Assembly (NCBI GenBank): GCA_913046365.1
Contig: CAJWRM010000003.1
Coordinates: 1 to 64,000 of the forward strand
Reading direction: 5' to 3'
DNA: 64,000 nt
Source: an uncultured Flavobacteriales bacterium
Lineage (GTDB): Bacteria > Bacteroidota > Bacteroidia > Flavobacteriales_D > Crocinitomicaceae
The notes beneath the pieces are model-generated. The model searched no databases. It saw only the letters and a program-made list of their open reading frames with translations, and had not been told where the DNA came from. A program made the translations under genes and the position numbers. Position 1 is the first letter of the stretch. Every line of letters begins with the position of its first letter. Below, in pieces: positions 26,346-34,884 of this stretch.

Positions 26346-29300
26346 ATGCTTGCATCAATTGACAGAAATACATTTCCATTGTGTGTGCTCAATGCCTCGG
26401 CAGGAAGCGGTAAAACTTTCCAGCTTGTTTTAGAATACCTCAGTATATTACTAGCGCCAGAAGGATCAAATAAATACAAGAGTATTGTTGCAATAACTTT
26501 TACAAACAAGGCGTCTACTGAAATGAAAACAAGGATTATTGATGCTTTGTTCAGTATCGCAAAATACAATGCAGCGGAGGGTGATGCCAAAACTGGATCT
26601 ATTATTATAGAATTACAGAAGATTTTGGGTCTAAAGGAAGCTGAAATCAAAAAAAGAGCTTCAAAATCACTCAAAGCCATTCTTCATGGGTATGAACATT
26701 TTAATGTATCTACAATAGATAAGTTCAATTTGAGGTTAATCAAGTCGTTTTCCAATGATTTGAATCTACCTGCTGAATTTGAAATTTCACTAAATGAAAA
26801 AGAGGTTTTAGATGAGGTCCTGGAATTGTTATTGAGCAATATTGGATTGGAAGAAAATATTGCGCTTACAAAGCTTGTAAAAAACTATGCGAAATCAAAT
26901 TTTAAAGATGGAGGTCAGTGGAACTTTAAAAGGCACTTATTGTCTTTTGCATCTTCTCTTAACAATGAGAAGAATCGATTCTTTATTGAGCTGCTTCAAA
27001 CTCTTTCCTTTGATGAAAAAGATTTCAGTCTTATTTTTCTGGAGCTAAAACAAATTGAGGATTCATTTGCCAATATTCAAAAAGAACTCATTGATTATTT
27101 AGGGCATTTCAATATAGATCCTAATGACCTGCCAGGTAAAACAAATACCTTAAAGTCACTAAATAAAATCACCTCCTTCCCTAAGTTCCCCAATTTTAAT
27201 AGAGATAATTCTCTGCTTACAAAAACTTTTTTAAAGTATTGTGCTGAACCAGGAGACAGTATGGCGTTTACCAAAGAATTGAAGCAGCTTCTTCTGAGAT
27301 TGAATGCTTGTTACGAGGAAAATGCTCAGCGACACATGATGCTTTCGCGATATAAGGGAAATTTTTACAATATGGCACTGCTTAAATATATTTCTGAGGC
27401 TTTAAAGGAGCTTCGTATAAAAACAAAAGTCATTCGAATTTCAGAATTCAACGAGCTAATTGGCACCCTAGTTCAGAAAGAAGATGCACCATATATTTAT
27501 GAACGATTTGGTACACGATACGAGCATTTTTTATTAGATGAATTTCAGGATACCTCAAGGCTACAATGGCTCAATCTTTTGCCTTTATTGCGCGAGTCTT
27601 TGTCAAATGGAAAACAAAACTTGATTGTTGGCGACCCAAAACAATCAATTTATAGATTTAACAATGGTTTAGCTGAACAGTTTGTCGAACTGCCCGCGGT
27701 CTATAATCCTGAGGGAGATCCTAAAATAGCTGAGCATTCTGCTTATTTCGCAAAATTGGGAATAAAGAAGCCTCTGGAAATGAATTATCGTTCTTCTAGT
27801 GAGATTGTTCATTTTAACAATGAGTTTTTTCAGTGTTTTTCAACTAAACTCCCACCTTTTTTTGAGGGATTCTATGATGCTGTGGCGCAGAACCCTGTAT
27901 CAAATAAACTAGGTTTTGTAAAGGTTATTTCTGAAAAAAGAAAACCTGATCCCGTTGAAATGATTGATGAAATTGAGGCTATTATTGGTCAATGTTTGGA
28001 TGATGAATTTGATTTGGGAGACATATGTATTTTGACAGATAAAAATGCATTAGGAGTTCAGATTGCGAATCAGCTAACGAAAAGAGGTATTACTGTTTTT
28101 TCACAGGAGTCTTTGTTGATTTCTAGAAATATGGAAGTTCGTTTGCTCATCGCCTATCTTAAATGGCGAATGAAGCCTAATGTGGACAATATGAAAAGGC
28201 AATTTGCTGAGCTTTATTTTAGAATGAATGCATCAATGAAGGATCCGTATTTTTCATACATCGTTGATTTAACGACGAGCCAAGGAAAGCAAATTAAAGT
28301 TTTTGATGATGCATTATTTTTGAAAGATTATTTCGGCGGTGCAAAAATATTTTTTAGACCTTTTGAAAATCTGGTTCAACTTGTTCAAGATTTTATACGC
28401 ATAATGGGATGGAAGGAAGTTTCTAATCCCTATTTGCATCAGTTTTCTGATTTAGTTTTTCAATTCCAATGTAACAGACAGTCGGATTTATCTAAGTTCA
28501 TTGAATATTACGAGGAGAACAAGTCAAAATTTGCGCTAAAAATGGCTGAGAGTAAAGATGCAGTTCAGATAATGACTATTCATAAATCAAAAGGTTTAGA
28601 ATTCCCGGTGGTGATTATTCCAAAAGTTGATTTTAGTCTAAGCATTCATAATGAAGCGAAGTTCTTTGTGGAGGCAGATGGCAAAGTACTTTATACATCT
28701 TTAAGTAAAAATAATGTCTTGGATGAGATTCATCGCAAGGCCATTGAAGAAGAAAATTTAATCTTATTGGATAAATTAAATTTGCTTTATGTTGGATTAA
28801 CTAGACCAGAACGTCGGTTGTATTTGTTTAATCGTTTCGAGCGTAGTTCCAATTTAGGGCATCTTTTCCATCAAAATATGGTGACAACATTTTCTATTAA
28901 AGAAAATGAGGATTCAATTCTTTATGAGTCCGGTACTAGGCAGAAAAAGATCAATGCGTATAGCGGTAATGGCGCCTTTTATGTTCCAAAAGAAGTTGTA
29001 AACGAGACCTCAAAATTTCAAATAGCTTTTCGAAAGGTTCAAAAAGAACATTATGCTTCTCAAGAGGAGAGGTTGTTTGGGATTTATTTTCATGCACTCA
29101 TGGGAGCAATTGACGATGCGAGTCAGATTCACGAGACACTTGATATACTCATTAAGCAGGGTATTGTGGATAGTTCACTGCGCAAAAAAATAGAAGCAAC
29201 CGCACAAGTGTTTTTTGAAAATGGCGGAGCTATTGGTCTTTTTGATGGAATACATAAAGTCTTAAATGAGCGCTCAATATTATTGCCTTCAGGAAAACTT

Positions 29301-29486
29301 TTTATACCGGATAAAGTAATGATTAGGGCAAATGATATTATAGTACTCGACTTTAAGACAGGTAAAAAAGAGTTAAAGCATGAAAAACAGGTACGTAATT
29401 ACAAAAAGAATCTTGAAGACATTTTTAATCAAAAAATCATCCCGATGCTCTACTATACGAAGTCAAATGAATTTATTCAGGTTTGA
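26346..29486 (+). CDS. UvrD-like helicase/nuclease, AddA/RecB type
   Basis: The 1046-residue cytoplasmic enzyme processes DNA double-strand ends for recombination. The helicase motifs are in order: I ASAGSGKT (17-24), AITFTNKA, II LLDEFQDTS (~398), III LIVGDPKQSIYRF (~430), IV MNYRSS, V MTIHKSKGLEFPVVI (~740) and VI LYVGLTRPERRL (~820). The C-terminal nuclease domain keeps GIYFHALMG, IPDKVMI and VLDFKTGKK, with a nearby QVRNY, so it looks active. AddA usually needs an AddB partner, which is not in this window. It overlaps the convergent amidotransferase-like gene by 10 bp. Confidence 0.92.
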   Translation: MLASIDRNTFPLCVLNASAGSGKTFQLVLEYLSILLAPEGSNKYKSIVAITFTNKASTEMKTRIIDALFSIAKYNAAEGDAKTGSIIIELQKILGLKEAEIKKRASKSLKAILHGYEHFNVSTIDKFNLRLIKSFSNDLNLPAEFEISLNEKEVLDEVLELLLSNIGLEENIALTKLVKNYAKSNFKDGGQWNFKRHLLSFASSLNNEKNRFFIELLQTLSFDEKDFSLIFLELKQIEDSFANIQKELIDYLGHFNIDPNDLPGKTNTLKSLNKITSFPKFPNFNRDNSLLTKTFLKYCAEPGDSMAFTKELKQLLLRLNACYEENAQRHMMLSRYKGNFYNMALLKYISEALKELRIKTKVIRISEFNELIGTLVQKEDAPYIYERFGTRYEHFLLDEFQDTSRLQWLNLLPLLRESLSNGKQNLIVGDPKQSIYRFNNGLAEQFVELPAVYNPEGDPKIAEHSAYFAKLGIKKPLEMNYRSSSEIVHFNNEFFQCFSTKLPPFFEGFYDAVAQNPVSNKLGFVKVISEKRKPDPVEMIDEIEAIIGQCLDDEFDLGDICILTDKNALGVQIANQLTKRGITVFSQESLLISRNMEVRLLIAYLKWRMKPNVDNMKRQFAELYFRMNASMKDPYFSYIVDLTTSQGKQIKVFDDALFLKDYFGGAKIFFRPFENLVQLVQDFIRIMGWKEVSNPYLHQFSDLVFQFQCNRQSDLSKFIEYYEENKSKFALKMAESKDAVQIMTIHKSKGLEFPVVIIPKVDFSLSIHNEAKFFVEADGKVLYTSLSKNNVLDEIHRKAIEEENLILLDKLNLLYVGLTRPERRLYLFNRFERSSNLGHLFHQNMVTTFSIKENEDSILYESGTRQKKINAYSGNGAFYVPKEVVNETSKFQIAFRKVQKEHYASQEERLFGIYFHALMGAIDDASQIHETLDILIKQGIVDSSLRKKIEATAQVFFENGGAIGLFDGIHKVLNERSILLPSGKLFIPDKVMIRANDIIVLDFKTGKKELKHEKQVRNYKKNLEDIFNQKIIPMLYYTKSNEFIQV

Positions 29487-30160
29487 TTTCTTTTCTTAAC
29501 AGCCATCTTAAGAAAGGTGTAAATTATGGGATGGGGAATATCTCTTGTTGAAGAAATCTGTGGGCAAAATGCACAGCTGATAAAAAACATATGGTCTTTT
29601 AAACTTATTATTTCCAAATCATCAAATTGGTTGGTAGCCTCTATATCTATATAATTACTTTTAAGTTGTTCGGTGAGCTGCGGGTAAATACTATATCTTG
29701 AAGAGGTGAGCTCTATATTTGAAAAGTTTTCGTAGAGTTTTTTGAAGGCTTTACTTTTTGGATAAATAGTAAGCCTTTCAAAGCTATTTCCGGCAACGAG
29801 GTTTTCAGAGATAAGTTTTTCTTGATAGGAGGTAAGCTGATGAAAAGTAATGAGGTATTCTAAAAATAGTTTGAATCCCTCCCCGGTAATAAGCACTGGT
29901 ATTTTGTTTTCAATTAACTTTTTGAAGATTCCTGAGAGGTAGAATGGATTTTCAATTGGTCCAGGTGCAATCCAGATACCATCATATTGGTCGAAGTATG
30001 CGGCTTTATGCTTGAGAGCATCACTGATTTTGATCCAATAATAATTGGGTTCTAATTCTAGAAATTCTGCCGAATGGTCAAGGGATAAATTTGTTGCATG
30101 GTGAGCATTATACGTGAAATTGTAATCTCCAATAATTGCTATTTTGAGTGTGTCACTCAT
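29477..30160 (-). CDS. Glutamine-amidotransferase-like protein related to the CTP synthase C-terminus, probably inactive
   Basis: The 227-residue protein has a class I amidotransferase fold: IAIIGDYN at the N-terminus, YDGIWIAPGP, PVLITGEGFKLFLEY where the nucleophile elbow should be, and FCPQISS with IPHPIIYTFL at the C-terminus. In the stand-alone CTP-synthase-C-like family the elbow reads roughly G-T-C-G-G-F-Q. Here the alignment gives T-G-E-G-F-K, so the nucleophilic Cys is absent. It could be a binding or regulatory protein. No synthetase domain is attached. Confidence 0.75.
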   Translation of the reverse strand: MSDTLKIAIIGDYNFTYNAHHATNLSLDHSAEFLELEPNYYWIKISDALKHKAAYFDQYDGIWIAPGPIENPFYLSGIFKKLIENKIPVLITGEGFKLFLEYLITFHQLTSYQEKLISENLVAGNSFERLTIYPKSKAFKKLYENFSNIELTSSRYSIYPQLTEQLKSNYIDIEATNQFDDLEIISLKDHMFFISCAFCPQISSTRDIPHPIIYTFLKMAVKKRNQT

Positions 30161-30178
30161 AGAAACAAGATAGGGATT

Positions 30179-30811
30179 CTATTTCTTAAACCAAGAAGTT
30201 ATTTTACCGTTTTCAATATTAAGAGACTCATCTAGGTTGGTTTGAGGATTTATTCTCCACACTAGACAACTAAATGTACACTCGAACAATGAATAATCAC
30301 CAGTGTTATCTGATTCTTGCTTTTTAATGACGAAAGTTCCGGTTTGACCTAAATCACTTTCTCTTGAAACCCATGATACGCCAAGGTTGTCTGTGTATTC
30401 TATTTCCATTCCACTCAAACCTTGATCGGAGAATGATACCGGAGTATTAGACCAGGTATTTAACCAATCGTTAAACATAGAAACAGTCGGGTAAGAGTTT
30501 TGAGAAACATCCCAATCTAGTGTTCCAAACTTAACCCGAATCGCTTGATCATTATAAATGGATTTAATTTTAGATCCGTAGGTCATATGTGACGGAGTTG
30601 GGGAGGGATTAATATCCTCTGCGTTAATAGCAACAGCTCCGTATCCATTAACATTCTGGGTGAATTCGACTTGCGTTCCATTTACAAAACCTATAAATGC
30701 TGCATTTAAGTCAACAGTAGTCTCTGGAGCAGGGATTACTTCATGCTCAATACATGAAGAAAAAATCAGACCTACAAATAATAAAAGGGTAAAAGGTTTA
30801 AGCATTCTCAT
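30179..30811 (-). CDS. Hypothetical lipoprotein
   Basis: A lipoprotein signal peptide ends in GLIFSSC, so the 210-residue protein is probably anchored to a membrane on the periplasmic side or surface. The mature part is beta-rich with Asn, Thr and Ser (AFIGFVNGTQVEFTQNVNGYG, residues ~38-58; FGTLDWDVSQN). Three Cys are present, one in the signal and two near residues 180 (ECTFSCLVW). I do not recognise the family. It stands in a short run of minus-strand genes, 53 bp downstream of the DUF6495 gene. Confidence 0.7.
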   Translation of the reverse strand: MRMLKPFTLLLFVGLIFSSCIEHEVIPAPETTVDLNAAFIGFVNGTQVEFTQNVNGYGAVAINAEDINPSPTPSHMTYGSKIKSIYNDQAIRVKFGTLDWDVSQNSYPTVSMFNDWLNTWSNTPVSFSDQGLSGMEIEYTDNLGVSWVSRESDLGQTGTFVIKKQESDNTGDYSLFECTFSCLVWRINPQTNLDESLNIENGKITSWFKK

Positions 30812-30864
30812 TATTCTAAATTTGATAAATGATGGGTAAATATACTTTAAAAACGAAAATTCTC

Positions 30865-31356
30865 CTAAAAAGATGCTTTATTGCTATGGTTTTTATGGAA
30901 TTGATTGAAATATTGCCATAGTTCTTCATCAGCAACGAGACAACCTTTTTCAGTTAAAGCATGAATTTCATCTAAAATTTTATCTCCCAAAGAACGTTTG
31001 GCAGACAGTAATTCATAGTTATTGGTATTTTTTGATGTACGTTCCAATACGCTTTTGAGGTCTTTAAAAGCTAATGTTTTTGATTTGTTTTTAACGACAA
31101 TAGCCTCCATTTCTTCACCGTTAATTTTGAAAATTGAAAATACCTGTTCGGAAACAAAACTGAGGTATTGGACTTTTGCATATACTTTTTGGAGAACTGT
31201 ATCGCTGAAAAGAGCAACTAACTCTTCTGCTTTTTGAGGGGATTTTTTGTTTATGTCCCTCCACAGATCATCATCAATACCCTGCACAACTAGAAATTGA
31301 ATCAGCTCTTCGGACAATGCCTCAAGCTCTATTTTAGATAGCTTTCGAAATCTCAT
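30865..31356 (-). CDS. DUF6495 family protein
   Basis: The 163-residue, signal-less protein has the pattern MRFRKLSKIELEALSEELIQ, FLVVQGIDDDLWRDI, VALFSDTVLQKVYAKVQYL and VFSIFKING. I recognise this as the Bacteroidota-specific DUF6495 family, whose function is unknown. Its ATG overlaps the gldH stop as ATGA, so it is cotranslated with a gliding-motility lipoprotein. A link to motility is suggested by position only. Confidence 0.75.
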   Translation of the reverse strand: MRFRKLSKIELEALSEELIQFLVVQGIDDDLWRDINKKSPQKAEELVALFSDTVLQKVYAKVQYLSFVSEQVFSIFKINGEEMEAIVVKNKSKTLAFKDLKSVLERTSKNTNNYELLSAKRSLGDKILDEIHALTEKGCLVADEELWQYFNQFHKNHSNKASF

Positions 31357-31847
31357 TTTTCCCAGTTTGTTGGCAATACTTCGATGGTTACATCGTGGAT
31401 TGCTGCAAGCTCCTCCATCGTAACGCCTTGCTCTAATTTAAAAGCGTAACTCCCTTTGCAGAATTTACTTCGGATGTAATATAATTTATTTTCAATAAAA
31501 GTTCCCGATTTTTGCCCAATCCACTCACCATTTTTTTTCGCGATTTTAAGCTCTTTTGGTTTTCGTCCAAGAAACCCTGATTTCCCACTCATATCATCAC
31601 ATATCGGGCCTGATGTACTCATGTAGAGCCATAAGTTATTAAACTCGTAATTTGTTGACGTGCGGAATGTAAAAATAACATCGTATGAGGTAGAGTCTCC
31701 ATTGAAATCAACATTAAAAACCGGAGTGGTATCTTCCAGCCATTTTTCATTTTCAAACTTATATGTATCCATGAAATAGGGTTGCTCTCCACAAGAAAAC
31801 ATCATAAACAGACAGAAACAGAGCATAAAGCTATAAAAGGCTTTCAT
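31353..31847 (-). CDS. gldH: Gliding motility lipoprotein GldH
   Basis: The 164-residue protein has a lipoprotein signal (FMMFSC) and the GldH pattern of a beta-sandwich with YKFENEKW, YDVIFTFRTSTNYEFNNLWLY, FLGRKPKEL and KFCKGSY-like segments near the C-terminus. GldH is required for gliding and T9SS function in Flavobacterium-type bacteria. Its start directly abuts the ricT stop (TAG followed by ATG), and it overlaps the DUF6495 gene. The holB-ricT-gldH order is, as far as I recall, conserved in Flavobacteriia. Confidence 0.85.
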   Translation of the reverse strand: MKAFYSFMLCFCLFMMFSCGEQPYFMDTYKFENEKWLEDTTPVFNVDFNGDSTSYDVIFTFRTSTNYEFNNLWLYMSTSGPICDDMSGKSGFLGRKPKELKIAKKNGEWIGQKSGTFIENKLYYIRSKFCKGSYAFKLEQGVTMEELAAIHDVTIEVLPTNWEK

Positions 31848-32999
31848 CTATTCTTTTTTTTTATTAGGTCTTTTCTTTCTTCGTGAATTTTTCCGATTGT
31901 TTTTCTTAAAGCTTTTTTCAAATCGACTGACACTATCTTGCCCATCTAAATTTGAATAACCAGTATCTTCAACAATCGCCGCTTCTTTGATTTGATAATC
32001 TTTTAAATCGCTCGGTTTTTTGCCTTTTTTGTTTGATTCGATAATTTCTTTTACCCGTGCTGATGTAAGCGGGTATAGTTCACTTTCTCCACGAAATCCA
32101 TACCACATAGTACCCTTAAAAACATCTGTCTTTACATGATAGGCATCTCCCTTTTGTGTTTTCAAACGTACATCTGTTCTAGGAAAGCTTTTAAGCCCTT
32201 CAAGGTAGGCGTCTAGTTCGAAGTTTAGGCAACATTTTAGCTTTCCACATTGTCCGGCAAGTTTTTGAGGATTCAATGATAATTGCTGGTATCGCGCCGC
32301 AGATGTCGAAACACTTCTAAAATCCGTAAGCCATGTTGAGCAGCATAATTCCCGACCACAAGATCCTATTCCTCCTAAACGAGATGATTCTTGTCTTGCG
32401 CCAATCTGCTTCATTTCTATGCGCATTCTAAATTCGCTTGCCATATCTTTTATAAGCTGTCTGAAATCCACACGTCCCTCGGCAGTGTAATAGAATATGG
32501 CTTTGGACATGTCGCCTTGATATTCAACATCTGAAATTTTCATTTCGAGCCCTATATTTAACGCTAATGTTCTCGCTTTATACATTAGTTCTTTTTCGTT
32601 CGAACGTGCTTTAATCCAAAGGTCTATGTCTTTTTGATTTGCAATACGAATTACTTTTCTAGCCTCTAATGGCTTGAAGTCTTTTTTCTTTTTTCGCACC
32701 TGGATTCGCGCCAATTCTCCCGCTACAGAAACAATACCTACATCAAATCCTGATGCAGCATCGACCACAACAATATCTCCAACCTGAATATTGATTTTTT
32801 GTTCATTTCGGTAGAAATCTTTTCTTGAGTTTTTAAATCGTACTTCAAGTATATCGTAGGTTTGCTGTCCTCCCGGGAGATCGATATTAGCTAGCCAATC
32901 ATATACTTCTAGTTTATTGCAACCGCTGGTGCTACACGTGCCATTTGTACGACAACCATTAGGCTTCCCCCCACCACTACTACACGAATTACAACTCAT
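31848..32999 (-). CDS. ricT: PSP1 domain regulatory iron-sulfur protein RicT (YaaT)
   Basis: The 383-residue cytoplasmic protein starts with a Cys-rich stretch (CNSCSSGGGKPNGC). It carries the PSP1 core (VGDIVVVDAASGFDVGIV, YYTAEGRVDFRQLIKDMA, GIGSCGRELCCSTWL, GQCGKLKCCLNFE). In Bacillus, RicT joins RicA and RicF in a [4Fe-4S] complex controlling RNA maturation. In Bacteroidota the partner genes are not evident, and none is seen here. The C-terminus has a long basic tail (KKNNRKNSRRKKRPNKKK), suggesting RNA binding. It sits between holB and gldH. Confidence 0.93.
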   Translation of the reverse strand: MSCNSCSSGGGKPNGCRTNGTCSTSGCNKLEVYDWLANIDLPGGQQTYDILEVRFKNSRKDFYRNEQKINIQVGDIVVVDAASGFDVGIVSVAGELARIQVRKKKKDFKPLEARKVIRIANQKDIDLWIKARSNEKELMYKARTLALNIGLEMKISDVEYQGDMSKAIFYYTAEGRVDFRQLIKDMASEFRMRIEMKQIGARQESSRLGGIGSCGRELCCSTWLTDFRSVSTSAARYQQLSLNPQKLAGQCGKLKCCLNFELDAYLEGLKSFPRTDVRLKTQKGDAYHVKTDVFKGTMWYGFRGESELYPLTSARVKEIIESNKKGKKPSDLKDYQIKEAAIVEDTGYSNLDGQDSVSRFEKSFKKNNRKNSRRKKRPNKKKE

Positions 33000-33034
33000 A
33001 TTATAGGTTAAAATTATACAATTTAAATCAATCT

Positions 33035-34156
33035 CTACTTATGAAGGAAGCGCATTGATTGAAAGCAAAGTAAGGTAAATAGAATCTTGGAATTCGCATT
33101 CCTTTCGAGCTGGTAATATGCTTCATCAAATGCTTTCATGAATTCTCTGATATTTTTGCCTGAAACAAAGGGCGAAAATCGTTCTATAAATGCTTCTTCT
33201 TCTTTTGAGACCTGAACAAGTCTTTCGCCCATATAATTCTTGACAATACATTGTCTGAGCATGTGAAGTGTATAGTTCAGAAATATTTTTTGACGTTCCC
33301 TACCTTTTTTAGCCATGGAATCAGACCAATTCATCATTTCAATCACATTCTTTTTATAGCTAGAACGCATCATGTCAATAAATGCATCTTTGAGTTCTTC
33401 GTCATCATCACTGGATTTAGCTATTTCATAGGCTTTGAGTAAATTCCCTTCAGAAAAAGAGGTTATAGATTTGCATTTTTGTTCATCTATATTGAATGTC
33501 TTTTTCAGATGCGTTTGAATGAGTTTTCTTTCTATACGATGAAGTTGAAGTATTTGACACCTTGATCGAATTGTATCTATAAGCGCGTCCGCATCGGCAG
33601 AAACAAGCAGGAATAATGTTTTTTCCGGAGGCTCTTCAAGAATCTTCAAGATTTTGTTAGCACATTGCAGATTCATCGTTTCTGGCAACCACATGATTAA
33701 TATCTTGTAGCCACCTTGATAAGACTTGAGCCTGAGTTTTTTTTGAATGTCTTCACTTTCAAAAACTGATATGATAGGTTTCGTTTTGTCCTCTTTTGGA
33801 TCTATCTTTTTGATCCAATCAAAAGATGAAAAGTATGGCGATTCTTGAATTTGCGATCTCCAATCAGGCAATAGACCATTGGAAACTTTACTAATCGATT
33901 GAACTGTGGGAAAGCTGAAGTGTAAATCAGGATGTTGTAATTTCTCCACTTGTCTGCAGGTCGTACAGACACCACAACTATCATTTTCTTGCTTTTCTTC
34001 ACATAAAATATATTGGGCAAAAGCCAAGGCCAAAGGCAGAGCACCAAATCCTGGGTCGCCCAAAAACATTTGCGCATGGCTGATTTTTTGATTTTCAACT
34101 TCTCTAAGAAGCTTTTTTTTCAAATCATTTTGCCCAATAACATTTTCGAAACGCAT
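33035..34156 (-). CDS. holB: DNA polymerase III subunit delta'
   Basis: This clamp-loader subunit helps place the sliding clamp during replication. The 373 residues contain a degenerate P-loop (GDPGFGALPLA), a zinc-binding region (CGVCTTC, ~60-66), LKILEEPPEKTLFLLV and SRCQILQ (the SRC motif). The delta' subunit does not need ATP binding, so loss of the P-loop Lys is expected. It heads the holB-ricT-gldH-DUF6495 operon. A TAAATTTG box lies 4 nt before its ATG. Confidence 0.9.
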   Translation of the reverse strand: MRFENVIGQNDLKKKLLREVENQKISHAQMFLGDPGFGALPLALAFAQYILCEEKQENDSCGVCTTCRQVEKLQHPDLHFSFPTVQSISKVSNGLLPDWRSQIQESPYFSSFDWIKKIDPKEDKTKPIISVFESEDIQKKLRLKSYQGGYKILIMWLPETMNLQCANKILKILEEPPEKTLFLLVSADADALIDTIRSRCQILQLHRIERKLIQTHLKKTFNIDEQKCKSITSFSEGNLLKAYEIAKSSDDDEELKDAFIDMMRSSYKKNVIEMMNWSDSMAKKGRERQKIFLNYTLHMLRQCIVKNYMGERLVQVSKEEEAFIERFSPFVSGKNIREFMKAFDEAYYQLERNANSKILFTLLCFQSMRFLHK

Positions 34157-34160
34157 ATTT

Positions 34161-34168
34161 CAAATTTA
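34161..34168 (-). promoter_or_regulatory. -7 promoter box of the holB operon, 4 nt from the ATG
   Basis: The minus strand reads TAAATTTG-AAAT-ATG, almost the same string as ahead of coaE. If used, transcription starts at or next to the ATG. Confidence 0.45.
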
Positions 34169-34221
34169 AGAATGTTTTCAGTTCACTATTCAAAAAGAAG
34201 TTTAAATTAGTAGTAAAAAAA

Positions 34222-34884
34222 ATGAAGACACTTTATCTTATCCTATTTCTCTTTTTTTCCATTAATTCTTTTGCTCAGTCTATAAAAGTTAAGGAGTCAA
34301 ATTCAGACTTTTCTACTGCTCAAAATGTCAATGCGCTTGTTGTAGAAATTCCATATGTTTCACAGGATTTTATTGAAGGTAAAATCAAAAAGCTTTTTAA
34401 AGGCTTTGGTAAGCATAAAGTCTCGAAGAAGGAACATGTTGCAATGATGGTCGAGCTAAAAGATTTTGGAAAGATGCCTTTCAATGCATATGCCTTAAGT
34501 TCTTTATCCAATGATCAGTTGGTATCGGTTAGATTTGGCTTCGATTTAGGAGGAGCGTATCTGAATAGCAAGGATCATCCAGAAAAATACAAGGTGATTG
34601 AGAAAATCATTCAAGATTTTGCTTCTAAAGCAGTTAAATCTTGGGTTGAGGGTATTGTTCGTGATGAGAATAAGCGATTAAATAACCTTGAGAAAGAGCA
34701 AAAAGATTTGGTAAAACGAAAAGAACATCTTGAAAAAGAAATCAAAGATTTTGAAAGAAAGATAGAAGAGAATAAAAGTTCAATAAAAGAAAATTTAGAA
34801 AGCCAGTCTGCTAAAAAGAATGAGATAGAAACGCAAAAGAAACAGGTTGAGTTGGTTGAAAAACAACTAAAATCACTGCGTTAA
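34222..34884 (+). CDS. Secreted coiled-coil protein of unknown function
   Basis: A signal peptide (residues ~1-19, ending NSFAQ) leads to a ~130-residue globular part (ALVVEIPYVSQDFIEGKIKK, GKHKVSKKEHVAMMVELKDFG). A long, charged coiled coil (~150-220, LEKEQKDLVKRKEHLEKEI) completes it. The family is common in Bacteroidota but I cannot assign a function. It is probably periplasmic. Its 3' end overlaps convergent rsmI by 4 bp. Confidence 0.75.
   Translation: MKTLYLILFLFFSINSFAQSIKVKESNSDFSTAQNVNALVVEIPYVSQDFIEGKIKKLFKGFGKHKVSKKEHVAMMVELKDFGKMPFNAYALSSLSNDQLVSVRFGFDLGGAYLNSKDHPEKYKVIEKIIQDFASKAVKSWVEGIVRDENKRLNNLEKEQKDLVKRKEHLEKEIKDFERKIEENKSSIKENLESQSAKKNEIETQKKQVELVEKQLKSLR

Noticed and set aside
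26300-26680. 126-residue minus-strand frame overlapping the helicase start
   Set aside because: It is antisense to the well-supported helicase motif I region, and the MbnP-like gene start at 26277 explains the minus-strand signals.
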